NCBI GenBank assembly: GCA_017533785.1
Contig: JAFWII010000001.1
Span: forward strand, 53,525-117,524
Reading direction: 5' to 3'
From: Erysipelotrichaceae bacterium
GTDB taxonomy: Bacteria; Bacillota_I; Bacilli_A; Erysipelotrichales; Erysipelotrichaceae
Length of the DNA stretch: 64,000 nt
The first letter of the stretch is position 1, and each line of letters begins with the position of its first letter. The translations under genes were made by a program, and so were the position numbers. Positions 34,335 through 42,865 of this stretch are shown here, piece by piece. Below the pieces are notes generated by a model. It saw only the letters and a program-made list of their open reading frames with translations, ran no database searches and was not told the DNA's origin.

Positions 34335-36669
34335 ATACTCGGAGATCGGGTCTCTTGTCGCCGGTAACGGAAACATCAACTATGATCCGCTGATCGCGGA
34401 CTGCAGCAGGAACACCCTGCTGCAGCTGAGTTCTCTCCGCCATGGTCTGTTGAACTGGTACCCGTTCCCCGCAGACGCGGAAGCGCTGGAGATCGGCGCC
34501 GGCTGCGGTGCCTTGAGCGGACTGCTGGCTGACCGGTTTGCGCGTACCGATATGCTGGAAGAAGACCCTGTACAAAGGGAGATCCTTTCACAGCGTTTCC
34601 CCGAACGGAACGGAGAGGTCCTGAAAGAACGTGGGGAAATAGAGCGGCATTATGATTTTATATTCGCTATTGACCTTCCGGTCTTTTATACAAAGGGATT
34701 CCGGGATATTCTGGAGAATTACAGGGGATATCTGAAGGAAGACGGTATATTCTGTATCGGCTTCCGCAACCGCAGCGGTCTGAAATACAGTTGCGGTGCT
34801 CTTGACGATATCGTGCGCGAGCCCTTTGCTACAGAGGGACTGCCAACGCTCGGGGAATTCCGCAGACAAGCGGAGCCGTTGTTTAAAGAAATTCAGATCT
34901 ACTGTCCTTTTCCGGATGCATATTATCCACAGGCAGTCTACCGAAGCGACTGTTTACCGGCCTCCTCGTTTGCCGACCGGGTCCGCGCGTTCGATCCTTA
35001 TGACAGCCCGCTGATCCTGGATGAGAATGAAGAATACCAGAATGCGATCAGAGAAGGAACCTTGCTTGAAAAGAGCAATTTCTATCTGACTTTTATGAGT
35101 TATCGGCAGTTTTCCTGTCCGGTCGAAAGAGTGATCCTGTCTTCCGACAGGGGAGAACGCTCGTTTATGACCGTCTTCGAGAAAGACCGGGTCCTCAAAA
35201 AAGCGATCCGCCAGCAAGGAGACGCTTATCTTGAAGAGAGTGCTGGAAATGCCGATAAACTGCGAAAGCGGGGGATCGATGTTGTTCCGCAGTCTTTTGA
35301 AGACAAGACATTGGTAATGCCATATATTCGTTACAGGGCTTCGCTGGATGTGATCGCAGAAGCTGCGGCTTCCGGAAACAGCGAGCAGATCTTGAAGATT
35401 TTTGACAGTATCTACAAAGATGTGTGCCATTCCTCCGAAGCCGGGGAAGTGGATCCGGAAGTCTGGGAGACCGAGGAAGCGATCGGTCCGGTCTTAAAGG
35501 AAGCGTTCATCGACATGATCCCGTATAACGCTTTCTGGACGGACAATGGGCCGTGTTATTACGATCAGGAATTCGTCTGGGAGAATACGCCTGCGAATTT
35601 TGTCATGTTCCGGGCGATACGCTATACTTCCATCCATCTCGGGGCTCTGTTCGATCCCTGGAAGGATACGCTTTTCAAACGGTACGGGATCAGCGGGACG
35701 CTGCGGAAGATCTACAGGAAAAAGGAGAATGCCTTTGTCGATGAAAACCGCCGGCGGGATCTCTATCACCGTTTCTATGACTGGACGTATATCTCGCCGG
35801 ACAGGATCAGAGAGAACCGTGCCCATCTGCTGCATCCCGAAGAAGACCGGGAACTGCAGGCGATCCACGCGATCCAGCTGGAACTGCTGAAATGTTTTGA
35901 TGAATTCTGCAGAACTCACGGACTGAAATACTTTGCCCTGCACGGCACATTGCTCGGGGCTGTACGTCATCACGGGTTTATCCCTTGGGATGATGATGTC
36001 GATCTGGGCATGCCGCGCGAGGATTATGACCGGCTCGTCGAGCTGTATCCCAACGAAAAAGGATATCCCTATCTGCAGTCGATGGGAAAAGAGGGCAGGA
36101 TCTTCTACGGCGGCTACGCGAAGTTCCGGGATGAAGACTCGGTCGCGATCGAGAATCATAACCGCTATTTCCACGGTCATAAGGGCGTGGCGATCGATAT
36201 TCTGCCGCTGGATTACTGTGACGAGGATCCGGAAAAACGGAAGAAGCTGCAAAAAAAGATCACAGAAGTTCAGCGCTGTATCTATGCCAGATGCTACCCG
36301 CGTCCGGGCGGCGTCATGGACGATGTGTCGGGATACAGACTGATGAAGTATTATCTTCTGGGCAGGCCGATGCCTCTGCGTTTCCAGTTTCCGCTTCTGA
36401 ACCGTCTGTTTCGCAGCGTCAGGGAGTCGGCATTCCGTACGATTTTAGCCTGCTATTACGGTGATGCCGAAAATAAGAACCTGTTCCGTGATAAGGATCT
36501 TGATGATCTGACCCGCATACCTTTTGAGGATACGGACATCCCGGTACCGCGGAATTATCATCAGTGGCTCGTGCAGCGCTACGGGGAAAACTATATGTAT
36601 CCTCCGAAAAAGAAAACAAGAAAACACCTGAATCTGTTTATTCAATTCGATAAAAAAGATAAACTATAG
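34309..36669 (+). CDS. Methyltransferase / kinase-like / LicD three-domain fusion
   Basis: 786 aa from ATG 34309, preceded by the purine-rich AGAAAGGGG at a suitable distance; a TTG one codon earlier is less likely. Residues about 55-200 are a SAM methyltransferase (ALEIGAGCGALSGLLADRF). Residues about 255-450 resemble the APH/choline-kinase-like fold (SFMTVFEKDRVLKKAIRQ, YIRYRASLDVI, WTDNGPCYYDQEF). Residues about 520-745 are LicD (YFALHGTLLGAVRHHG followed by FIPWDDDVDLGM). Kinase plus LicD would be enough to phosphorylate a small alcohol and hand on its CDP form, with the methyltransferase altering it. This reading is inference. Confidence 0.75.
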   Translation: MTGSNRKSKYSEIGSLVAGNGNINYDPLIADCSRNTLLQLSSLRHGLLNWYPFPADAEALEIGAGCGALSGLLADRFARTDMLEEDPVQREILSQRFPERNGEVLKERGEIERHYDFIFAIDLPVFYTKGFRDILENYRGYLKEDGIFCIGFRNRSGLKYSCGALDDIVREPFATEGLPTLGEFRRQAEPLFKEIQIYCPFPDAYYPQAVYRSDCLPASSFADRVRAFDPYDSPLILDENEEYQNAIREGTLLEKSNFYLTFMSYRQFSCPVERVILSSDRGERSFMTVFEKDRVLKKAIRQQGDAYLEESAGNADKLRKRGIDVVPQSFEDKTLVMPYIRYRASLDVIAEAAASGNSEQILKIFDSIYKDVCHSSEAGEVDPEVWETEEAIGPVLKEAFIDMIPYNAFWTDNGPCYYDQEFVWENTPANFVMFRAIRYTSIHLGALFDPWKDTLFKRYGISGTLRKIYRKKENAFVDENRRRDLYHRFYDWTYISPDRIRENRAHLLHPEEDRELQAIHAIQLELLKCFDEFCRTHGLKYFALHGTLLGAVRHHGFIPWDDDVDLGMPREDYDRLVELYPNEKGYPYLQSMGKEGRIFYGGYAKFRDEDSVAIENHNRYFHGHKGVAIDILPLDYCDEDPEKRKKLQKKITEVQRCIYARCYPRPGGVMDDVSGYRLMKYYLLGRPMPLRFQFPLLNRLFRSVRESAFRTILACYYGDAENKNLFRDKDLDDLTRIPFEDTDIPVPRNYHQWLVQRYGENYMYPPKKKTRKHLNLFIQFDKKDKL

Positions 36670-36687
36670 AAAGGGATTAAGAGATAA

Positions 36688-37116
36688 ATGATGGAAAAAG
36701 TACGCATTGGTTTATTGATGGGAGTATTTGATCTATTTCATGTCGGCCATCTGAAGCTGATCCGCAACGCGAAAGCGCGCTGCGAATATCTTCGTGTGGC
36801 AATCCTTTCGGACGAACTGGTCATGAAGTTCAAGAATCACTACCCGGTCATCCCTGCGGAAGAGCGGAAAGAGATCCTGGAAGCGGTCCGCGAGGTCGAC
36901 GAAGTCGTGATCATTGAAGATACGCCTTCCCGGCTGACCGAATACGCACGCCGGCCTTTCGATGCCTTTTTCTCCGGAAATGACTATGAAGGAAACCCGT
37001 ACTGGATTAAAGAACAGGAGGAACTCCGCAAGCTCGGATCCGATATCATTTTCTTTCCCTACACCGAATCGCAAAGCACCACCAAAATCATCAACAAAAT
37101 CAGAAACACGAGGTAA
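36688..37116 (+). CDS. TagD-like glycerol-3-phosphate/choline-phosphate cytidylyltransferase
   Basis: 142 aa, the usual length of free-standing TagD-type enzymes. GVFDLFHVGHLKLIRNAK contains the HxGH nucleotide-binding motif, and FFSGNDYEGNPYWIKEQ and FPYTESQSTTKI fit the rest of the fold. It joins CTP with a small phosphorylated alcohol, giving the CDP donor used by LicD enzymes. Glycerol phosphate, ethanolamine phosphate or choline phosphate are possible. An ATG one codon downstream (36691) is an alternative start. An SD-like AAAGGG lies upstream. Confidence 0.85.
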   Translation: MMEKVRIGLLMGVFDLFHVGHLKLIRNAKARCEYLRVAILSDELVMKFKNHYPVIPAEERKEILEAVREVDEVVIIEDTPSRLTEYARRPFDAFFSGNDYEGNPYWIKEQEELRKLGSDIIFFPYTESQSTTKIINKIRNTR

Positions 37117-37119
37117 CAC

Positions 37120-38043
37120 ATGAGAGTATTAGTAACCGGCGGAGCCGGATTCATCGGTTCACACCTTTGCCGGCGTCTCCTTGAACAGGGGGATGAAGTT
37201 TACTGTCTGGATATCTTCTATTCCAGCGCACGCAGAAATATCGCTGACCTGGAAAACGATCCGCATTTTCATTTTCTGGAGCAGGACATTGAAGAGCCGA
37301 TCGACCTGAAAGTCGACCGCATCTACAACATGGCCTGTCCGGCAAGCCCGGTCCATTATCAGAGGGATCCGGTCAAGACAGCCCGCACCAGCGTGCTGGG
37401 CGCCATCAACATGCTGGAACTGGCAAAAAGAAACAACTGCCGGATCCTGCAGACGAGCACCAGCGAGATCTACGGAAACCCGCTGACGCATCCGCAGAAA
37501 GAAAGCTACTGGGGCAACGTCAACACGATCGGTCTGCGTTCCTGCTACGATGAAGGAAAGCGAATGAGTGAAACGCTCTTCTTTGACTACCACCGACAGT
37601 ACGGCGTCGATATCCGCGTCGTCCGGATCTTCAATACCTACGGACCGTATATGGCAGAAAATGACGGCAGAGTCGTCTCCAACTTTATCGTTCAGGCCCT
37701 CAGAGGCGATGACATCACGATCTACGGTGACGGATCGCAGACACGCTCATTCTGCTATGTCGATGACACAGTGGAAGCGCTGATGCGAATGATGGAAGGC
37801 GATTATATCGGACCGGTCAATATCGGAAATCCGGACGAACGTACAGTAAAGGAACTGGCGGAGAAGATCGTCGAGATGACCTCGTCCTCTTCCAAGATCG
37901 TTTACAAAGGCCTCCCGTCCGATGATCCGGTCAGACGCAAACCGGATATCTCGCTGGCGAAGGAAAAACTGCACTGGCAGCCGGTCGTCCCGCTGGAAAC
38001 GGGACTTCGGAATACTATCGAGTACTTCAAAAAGACTATCTAG
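37120..38043 (+). CDS. UDP-glucuronate decarboxylase-type NAD-dependent epimerase/dehydratase (UXS-like)
   Basis: 307 aa of the extended SDR family. The NAD site is [18 protein letters not shown], the catalytic Tyr/Lys are in [12 protein letters not shown], and the block [17 protein letters not shown] is characteristic of UDP-glucuronate decarboxylase, which makes UDP-xylose. C-terminal [16 protein letters not shown] also fits. No UDP-glucose dehydrogenase gene is in the window, so the UDP-glucuronate must come from elsewhere or the true substrate is another UDP/CDP sugar. It is 3 nt downstream of the cytidylyltransferase. Confidence 0.8.
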   Translation: MRVLVTGGAGFIGSHLCRRLLEQGDEVYCLDIFYSSARRNIADLENDPHFHFLEQDIEEPIDLKVDRIYNMACPASPVHYQRDPVKTARTSVLGAINMLELAKRNNCRILQTSTSEIYGNPLTHPQKESYWGNVNTIGLRSCYDEGKRMSETLFFDYHRQYGVDIRVVRIFNTYGPYMAENDGRVVSNFIVQALRGDDITIYGDGSQTRSFCYVDDTVEALMRMMEGDYIGPVNIGNPDERTVKELAEKIVEMTSSSSKIVYKGLPSDDPVRRKPDISLAKEKLHWQPVVPLETGLRNTIEYFKKTI

Positions 38044-38058
38044 TGAAAGGATCACAGA

Positions 38059-38901
38059 ATGTCGGAACATCACGTGCATATTGATGCGAACCCGAAAAGA
38101 GTCGATCTGCAGCTGCGTGACGTATGGCGTTACCGGGATTTCGTCTGGTCGTATACCCGCACCTATTTTGCAAAAAAATACAAACAGACGGTATTGGGAC
38201 CGCTCTGGCTTCTGATCAATCCGATGATCAATGCCCTCATGAATCTCTTTGTTTTCGGCATGATCGCCGGGATCGGCACCAACGGCATCCCGATGCTGCT
38301 GTTCTATCTCGGCGGCCAGGGGATCTGGTCCTATCTGGCTTCGATCGTCACCGCCGGCTCTTTTACCTTTTCCGCTAACGCGCATCTCTACGGAAAGGTA
38401 TGGTTTCCCCGGCTGTGCATCCCGGTCTCCTATATCATCACTTCCGCGGCAGAGTATCTGATCCAGCTCGTGCCGTTTTTGCTTTGCGCGTTGTATTATG
38501 CGCTGACCGGCGCTTTCATGATCCGCTGGAGCGGACTGCTGCTGTCGCTGCTGCTTCTGCCGTGGCTCGGAGCGCTCGGTCTGGGCGTCGGGATCCTCAT
38601 CTCCAGCATGACGACCAAATACCGGGATCTCGGTCTTCTGGTCAGCCTGGGAGTCCGTTTCTGGATGTATGCGACACCGGTCGTCTATCCGCTCAGCGAA
38701 GTCCGCAACAGTTTCCTGCAGAAATGGATCCGCCTGAATCCGGTGACCGCCGTGGTCGAGCTGTTCCGCCGTTTCCTGTTCGGGGTCGGCGAGGTCTCGC
38801 CGGGGATGATCGCGTATTCCCTGATTGTGACCGCCCTGATCCTTACGGCAGGGATCTTCAGTTTCAACCGGATCGAAAGATCCTTCATGGATACGGTGTG
38901 A
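38059..38901 (+). CDS. ABC-2 polysaccharide exporter permease (Wzm/TagG-like)
   Basis: 280 aa with six hydrophobic helices and the N-terminal WRYRDFVWSYTRTYFAKKYKQ and TVLGPLWLLINPMINALMNL pattern of ABC-2 polysaccharide exporters. It forms the channel that carries finished undecaprenyl-linked polymer out. It pairs with the ATPase 1 nt downstream. An SD (GAAAGGA) precedes it. Export by this complex means the polymer is largely assembled in the cytoplasm, where the LicD and GT2 enzymes act. Confidence 0.9.
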   Translation: MSEHHVHIDANPKRVDLQLRDVWRYRDFVWSYTRTYFAKKYKQTVLGPLWLLINPMINALMNLFVFGMIAGIGTNGIPMLLFYLGGQGIWSYLASIVTAGSFTFSANAHLYGKVWFPRLCIPVSYIITSAAEYLIQLVPFLLCALYYALTGAFMIRWSGLLLSLLLLPWLGALGLGVGILISSMTTKYRDLGLLVSLGVRFWMYATPVVYPLSEVRNSFLQKWIRLNPVTAVVELFRRFLFGVGEVSPGMIAYSLIVTALILTAGIFSFNRIERSFMDTV

Positions 38902-38902
38902 T

Positions 38903-40198
38903 ATGGAAAAGAATTGGATGATCGATATCCGGCACGTGGACAAGCAGTACCGGATCGGACAGATCAACGGAACCACACTTCAGCACGAGCTCCAGAGCTG
39001 GTGGGCCAGAAAGCAGGGGAAGGACGACCCGAACCGCAAGCTCTCCAGCAAAGGAAACTACGGAGACCTTTTCTATGCCCTGAAAGACATCAGTCTGCAG
39101 ATCACGCCGGGCGAAGCGGTCGGGATCATCGGCGCCAACGGCGCCGGCAAGAGTACTCTGCTGAAACTGATCTCCCGGATCACGGCGCCGACAGCCGGTT
39201 CGATCGATATCGACGGACGCGTGACGACGATGCTGGAAGTCGGCACCGGTTTCGACGGCGAGCTTACCGGCAGGGAAAATATCTACTTCAACGGTACTCT
39301 GCTGGGCATGCGGAAAGAGGAGGTCGACGCGAAGATCGACGAGATCATTGCCTTCTCCGGTCTGGAAGAGTTCATCGACACGCCGGTCAAACGCTATTCC
39401 AGCGGCATGTATATGAAGCTCGGCTTTTCCGTCGCCGCGCACCTGAACAGCGAGATCATCATCGTCGACGAAGTTCTCGCGGTCGGCGACAACGATTTCC
39501 AGAACAAGTGCATCCGCTACATGAAGGAAGCGTCTTCCCTGCAGGGAAGAACGGTCCTCTGCGTCAGCCATAATATGCAGCAGATCCGCAAGCTTTGCAC
39601 CCGCTGCATCGTATTGGATCAGGGACATCTGATCTTCGACGGCGATCCCGAGGAAGCGATCCGGATCTATCTTCACCAGTCGGTTCGCGAAGAACTGTCG
39701 ATCAATTACGATAACGTTGTCCGGCCGGACTGGCTGAAAGAACAGCCGCTTGTCCTGCACTCCGCCTGCTTCCCGGACCGCGACAGCAACCTTTTCAGCG
39801 ACAGCGAGCGGGTCCGGATTCGTTTGGTCTTTTCGGCATTGAAAGATATCAAAGGCGTTTCCCTGCGGCTGGAAGTCAAGGACACATTCAATGAGGCGAT
39901 CGGAACATTTATTCTGTATGACATTGCGGATCTTACAGCCGGTGAAAAAAAAGAACTGATCCTGGAATACCCGGTCAGCAGTTTCGCGGACGGGATCTAC
40001 AATATCGTCTACAACTTCTTTGTCCGTGATGAGCTCGGCAACAACCTGAACATCGAGAATGTGCCCGGTCTTTCGTTCCGGGTAAGACATGCCCGCGGGG
40101 ACAGTGAACTCGCCTGGGATCACCGCAACTGGGGCAACATCTTTCTGTACGGGGCGGAAGTGCTGCAGATCAGCGACGCGGATACATCACAGCTATAG
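38903..40198 (+). CDS. ABC polysaccharide exporter ATPase (Wzt/TagH-like) with carbohydrate-binding C-terminus
   Basis: 431 aa. The ATPase domain has the Walker A IIGANGAGKSTLLKLI, the signature RYSSGMYMKLGFSVA and Walker B IIIVDEVLAVGD. Residues about 290-420 form a Wzt-type C-terminal beta-sandwich (VRIRLVFSALKDIKGVSLRLE and later NLNIENVPGLSFRV), which in Wzt recognises the terminal modification of the exported glycan. Here that domain could read a LicD-added cap (inference). A terminator follows 7 nt after the stop, ending the operon. Confidence 0.92.
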   Translation: MEKNWMIDIRHVDKQYRIGQINGTTLQHELQSWWARKQGKDDPNRKLSSKGNYGDLFYALKDISLQITPGEAVGIIGANGAGKSTLLKLISRITAPTAGSIDIDGRVTTMLEVGTGFDGELTGRENIYFNGTLLGMRKEEVDAKIDEIIAFSGLEEFIDTPVKRYSSGMYMKLGFSVAAHLNSEIIIVDEVLAVGDNDFQNKCIRYMKEASSLQGRTVLCVSHNMQQIRKLCTRCIVLDQGHLIFDGDPEEAIRIYLHQSVREELSINYDNVVRPDWLKEQPLVLHSACFPDRDSNLFSDSERVRIRLVFSALKDIKGVSLRLEVKDTFNEAIGTFILYDIADLTAGEKKELILEYPVSSFADGIYNIVYNFFVRDELGNNLNIENVPGLSFRVRHARGDSELAWDHRNWGNIFLYGAEVLQISDADTSQL

Positions 40199-40204
40199 AA
40201 AACG

Positions 40205-40230
40205 GATCTTCGCATGACGAAGATCTTTTT
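40205..40230 (+). terminator. Intrinsic terminator of the LicD/exporter operon
   Basis: GATCTTCG (40205-40212) pairs with CGAAGATC (40218-40225) around a 5-nt loop and is followed by five T's. Confidence 0.9.
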
Positions 40231-40306
40231 ATTTTCGGTCATATTTATTTCCGTTTCGCGGAGGATTTGATGATAATAGAAATGTAATGAAAAGGAAGAA
40301 GAGAAG

Positions 40307-41647
40307 ATGAGCAGTCAGTATTTAAACGGTCTTTACCGTGAGCTTGAAGACAGATATCCGGAACAGAAGGAATATCTGCAGGCGGTGGCGGAAGTCTTTC
40401 ACTCGATCGCCCCGGTACTGGAGAAGCATCCGGAATATGAAAAAGCGAACATCGTCGGAAGGATCGCCGAACCGGAAAGGATCATCATTTTCCGTGTTCC
40501 GTGGATGGATGATGACGGAAATGTCCGGGTGAACCGCGGTTACCGGGTACAATTCAATTCGGCGATCGGACCGTACAAAGGCGGTCTCCGATTCCGCGAC
40601 AATGTGAATCTTTCTGTGCTGAAGTTCCTGGGTTTTGAGCAGGTGTTCAAAAACGCCCTGACATCGCTGCCAATGGGCGGCGGAAAGGGTGGTTCCGATT
40701 TTGACCCGAAAGGAAAGTCTGACAGGGAAGTCATGGCTTTCTGCCAAAGTTTCATGAACGAACTCTATAAATATATCGGTCCCAACGAAGATGTTCCGGC
40801 AGGAGATATCGGTGTAGGCAAAAGAGAGATCGGCTATCTGTACGGTCAGTATAAGCGGCTGACCGGGGAATGGAACGGTTCGCTGACCGGGAAAGGCCTT
40901 ACCTACGGCGGTTCGCTGGGCAGGACCCCGGCAACAGGGTATGGTCTCTGTTATTTTGCGGAAGCGTATCTGAAAGATCACGGAGAATCATTTGAGAATA
41001 AAAGAGTCGTGATCTCCGGTTCCGGCAATGTGGCGATCTATGCGGCCGAAAAAGCAGAAGAGCTCGGCGCGAAAGTGATCGCAATGAGTGATTCCGACGG
41101 TTATATCGTCGATCCGGAAGGGATCGACATCGGGATCCTGAAAACGATCAAGGAAGAAAAGAGGGAACGCATCCGCCGCTATGCGGAACAGGTTCCGTCG
41201 GCGGAATACCACGAAGGATGCGAAGGGATCTGGACGGTTCCCTGTGAGCTGGCGATGCCCTGCGCTACCCAGAACGAGCTGGACAGAAAAGACGCGGAAG
41301 CACTGATCGGAAACGGCTGCAGGGGCGTTTTTGAAGGCGCGAATATGCCCTGCACCCCGGAAGCGATCGCTCTGATCCAGAAAAGCGGCCTTCTGTATTC
41401 CCCGGGCAAGGCATCCAATGCCGGCGGTGTCGCCGTATCGGGACTGGAGATGACCCAGAATGCGCAGCATCTGAACTGGACGTTTGAGGAAGTCGACCGG
41501 AAACTGAAGGAGATCATGGTGAATATCTACCGCAGTGCCAGGGACACTGCCGCGGAATACGGGAAAGAGGGGGATCTCGTTGCCGGCGCGAATATCGCCG
41601 GTTTCCTGAAAGTCGCGCAGGCGATGCTGGAACAGGGCGTATGCTGA
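40307..41647 (+). CDS. gdhA: Glutamate dehydrogenase (NADP-type)
   Basis: 446 aa, the usual length for hexameric bacterial enzymes. PYKGGLRFRDNVNLSVLKF, the catalytic-Lys block PMGGGKGGSDFDPKGK, and VVISGSGNVAIYAAEKA (dinucleotide site) are all intact. It joins ammonium to 2-oxoglutarate, or the reverse, using NAD(P)H. A purine-rich SD region precedes the ATG. The glycan genes downstream start 33 nt after its stop with no terminator, so glutamate supply and the aminotransferase may be expressed together. Confidence 0.95.
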   Translation: MSSQYLNGLYRELEDRYPEQKEYLQAVAEVFHSIAPVLEKHPEYEKANIVGRIAEPERIIIFRVPWMDDDGNVRVNRGYRVQFNSAIGPYKGGLRFRDNVNLSVLKFLGFEQVFKNALTSLPMGGGKGGSDFDPKGKSDREVMAFCQSFMNELYKYIGPNEDVPAGDIGVGKREIGYLYGQYKRLTGEWNGSLTGKGLTYGGSLGRTPATGYGLCYFAEAYLKDHGESFENKRVVISGSGNVAIYAAEKAEELGAKVIAMSDSDGYIVDPEGIDIGILKTIKEEKRERIRRYAEQVPSAEYHEGCEGIWTVPCELAMPCATQNELDRKDAEALIGNGCRGVFEGANMPCTPEAIALIQKSGLLYSPGKASNAGGVAVSGLEMTQNAQHLNWTFEEVDRKLKEIMVNIYRSARDTAAEYGKEGDLVAGANIAGFLKVAQAMLEQGVC

Positions 41648-41680
41648 AAGAAAACATATGACACGCGAAGGAGACAGCGA

Positions 41681-42811
41681 ATGATACATTTTAACGTTCC
41701 GCCGTATACCGGCAAAGAACTCGAATACATGAAAGAAGCCATCGGAAACCACAAGATCTGCGGTGACGGGCCTTTTACCAAAAAGTGCAACGAATGGATC
41801 GAACAGCGTTTCGGCGCAAAGAAAGCGCTGCTGACGACCAGCGGTTCGACCGCTCTCGATATGGCCGCACTGCTCTGTGATATCCAGCCGGGTGATGAAG
41901 TCATCCTGCCGAGTTTTACTTTCTCCAGCACCGCGAATTCCTTCGTTCTGGCTGGGGCCAAACTCGTCTTTGTGGACATCCGTCCGGATACGATGAATAT
42001 CGATGAAAACAAGATTGAAGAAGCGATCACCGGGAAAACCAAAGTGATCGTTCCGGTCCATTATGCCGGCGTAGCATGCGAAATGGATAAGATCATGGAT
42101 ATCGCCCGCAGACATCATCTGAAGGTCGTCGAAGATGCTGCGCAGGGCGTGATGAGCACTTATAAAGGCAGGGCTCTCGGAACGATCGGCGATTTCGGCT
42201 GTTTCTCTTTCCACGAAACGAAGAATTACTCCATGGGAGAAGGCGGAGCCATTCTCATCAATGATGAGGATTACATAGAAAAAGCGGAGATTCTTCGGGA
42301 AAAAGGAACAAATCGTTCAAAATTCTTCCGTGGCCAGGTCGATAAATACACATGGGTCGATTTTGGAGACAGCTATCTGCCGAGCGACCTTAATGCCGCC
42401 TATTTATGGGCTCAGCTGGAGAAAGCAGATGAGATCAACAATAACCGGCTCGAAACATGGAATGCATACTACGATGCTTTCCTGCCTCTGGCAGAAAAAG
42501 GTCGGATCGAATTGCCGCATGTCCCTGCGGATTGCGTTCATAATGCCCATATGTTCTACATCAAGTGCAGATCTCTGGAAGAGAGGACCGGATTTATCGA
42601 CCACATGAAACAGAATGATATTCTCTGCGTGTTCCATTACGTTCCTCTTCACAGTGCGCCTGCAGGGGAAAAGTTCGGAAGATTTAACGGAGTTGATCAG
42701 TATACAACATCTGAAAGCGATAAACTCGTCCGACTGCCGATGTACTATAACATCGATAAAGAGGATCTAAGGAAAGTGATCGACTGCATATTGGATTTTT
42801 TCAAAGCTTGA
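41681..42811 (+). CDS. DegT/DnrJ/EryC1 aminotransferase, WecE/RffA-like
   Basis: 376 aa PLP enzyme. SGSTALDMAALLCDIQPGDE, VPVHYAGVACEMDKIMDIA and the PLP-lysine block FSFHETKNYSMGEGG are visible. The HYAGVACEMD block is typical of WecE/RffA, which makes dTDP-4-amino-4,6-dideoxygalactose from the 4-keto sugar using glutamate. No rmlA/rmlB genes are in the window to provide a dTDP-keto sugar. It may instead use the keto intermediate from the CapE enzyme next door. An AAGGAG SD precedes it, and the next gene follows by 54 nt. Confidence 0.82.
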   Translation: MIHFNVPPYTGKELEYMKEAIGNHKICGDGPFTKKCNEWIEQRFGAKKALLTTSGSTALDMAALLCDIQPGDEVILPSFTFSSTANSFVLAGAKLVFVDIRPDTMNIDENKIEEAITGKTKVIVPVHYAGVACEMDKIMDIARRHHLKVVEDAAQGVMSTYKGRALGTIGDFGCFSFHETKNYSMGEGGAILINDEDYIEKAEILREKGTNRSKFFRGQVDKYTWVDFGDSYLPSDLNAAYLWAQLEKADEINNNRLETWNAYYDAFLPLAEKGRIELPHVPADCVHNAHMFYIKCRSLEERTGFIDHMKQNDILCVFHYVPLHSAPAGEKFGRFNGVDQYTTSESDKLVRLPMYYNIDKEDLRKVIDCILDFFKA

Positions 42812-42865
42812 TAAGTGGTCAATGATGATAGAATAAACACAAGGATAAACTCGGAGGAACTGCAA

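Noticed and set aside
23909..36005. Repeated DNA at the LicD motif regions near 23.9, 27.4 and 35.9 kb
   Set aside because: The similarity is limited to protein family motifs (GTLLG-VRH, FIPWDDD), and flanking DNA differs. These are diverged paralogues, not recombination repeats.
40226..40306. Possible riboswitch or attenuator ahead of gdhA
   Set aside because: The 77-nt gap after the terminator shows no conserved aptamer or alternative hairpins, only a purine-rich SD region.
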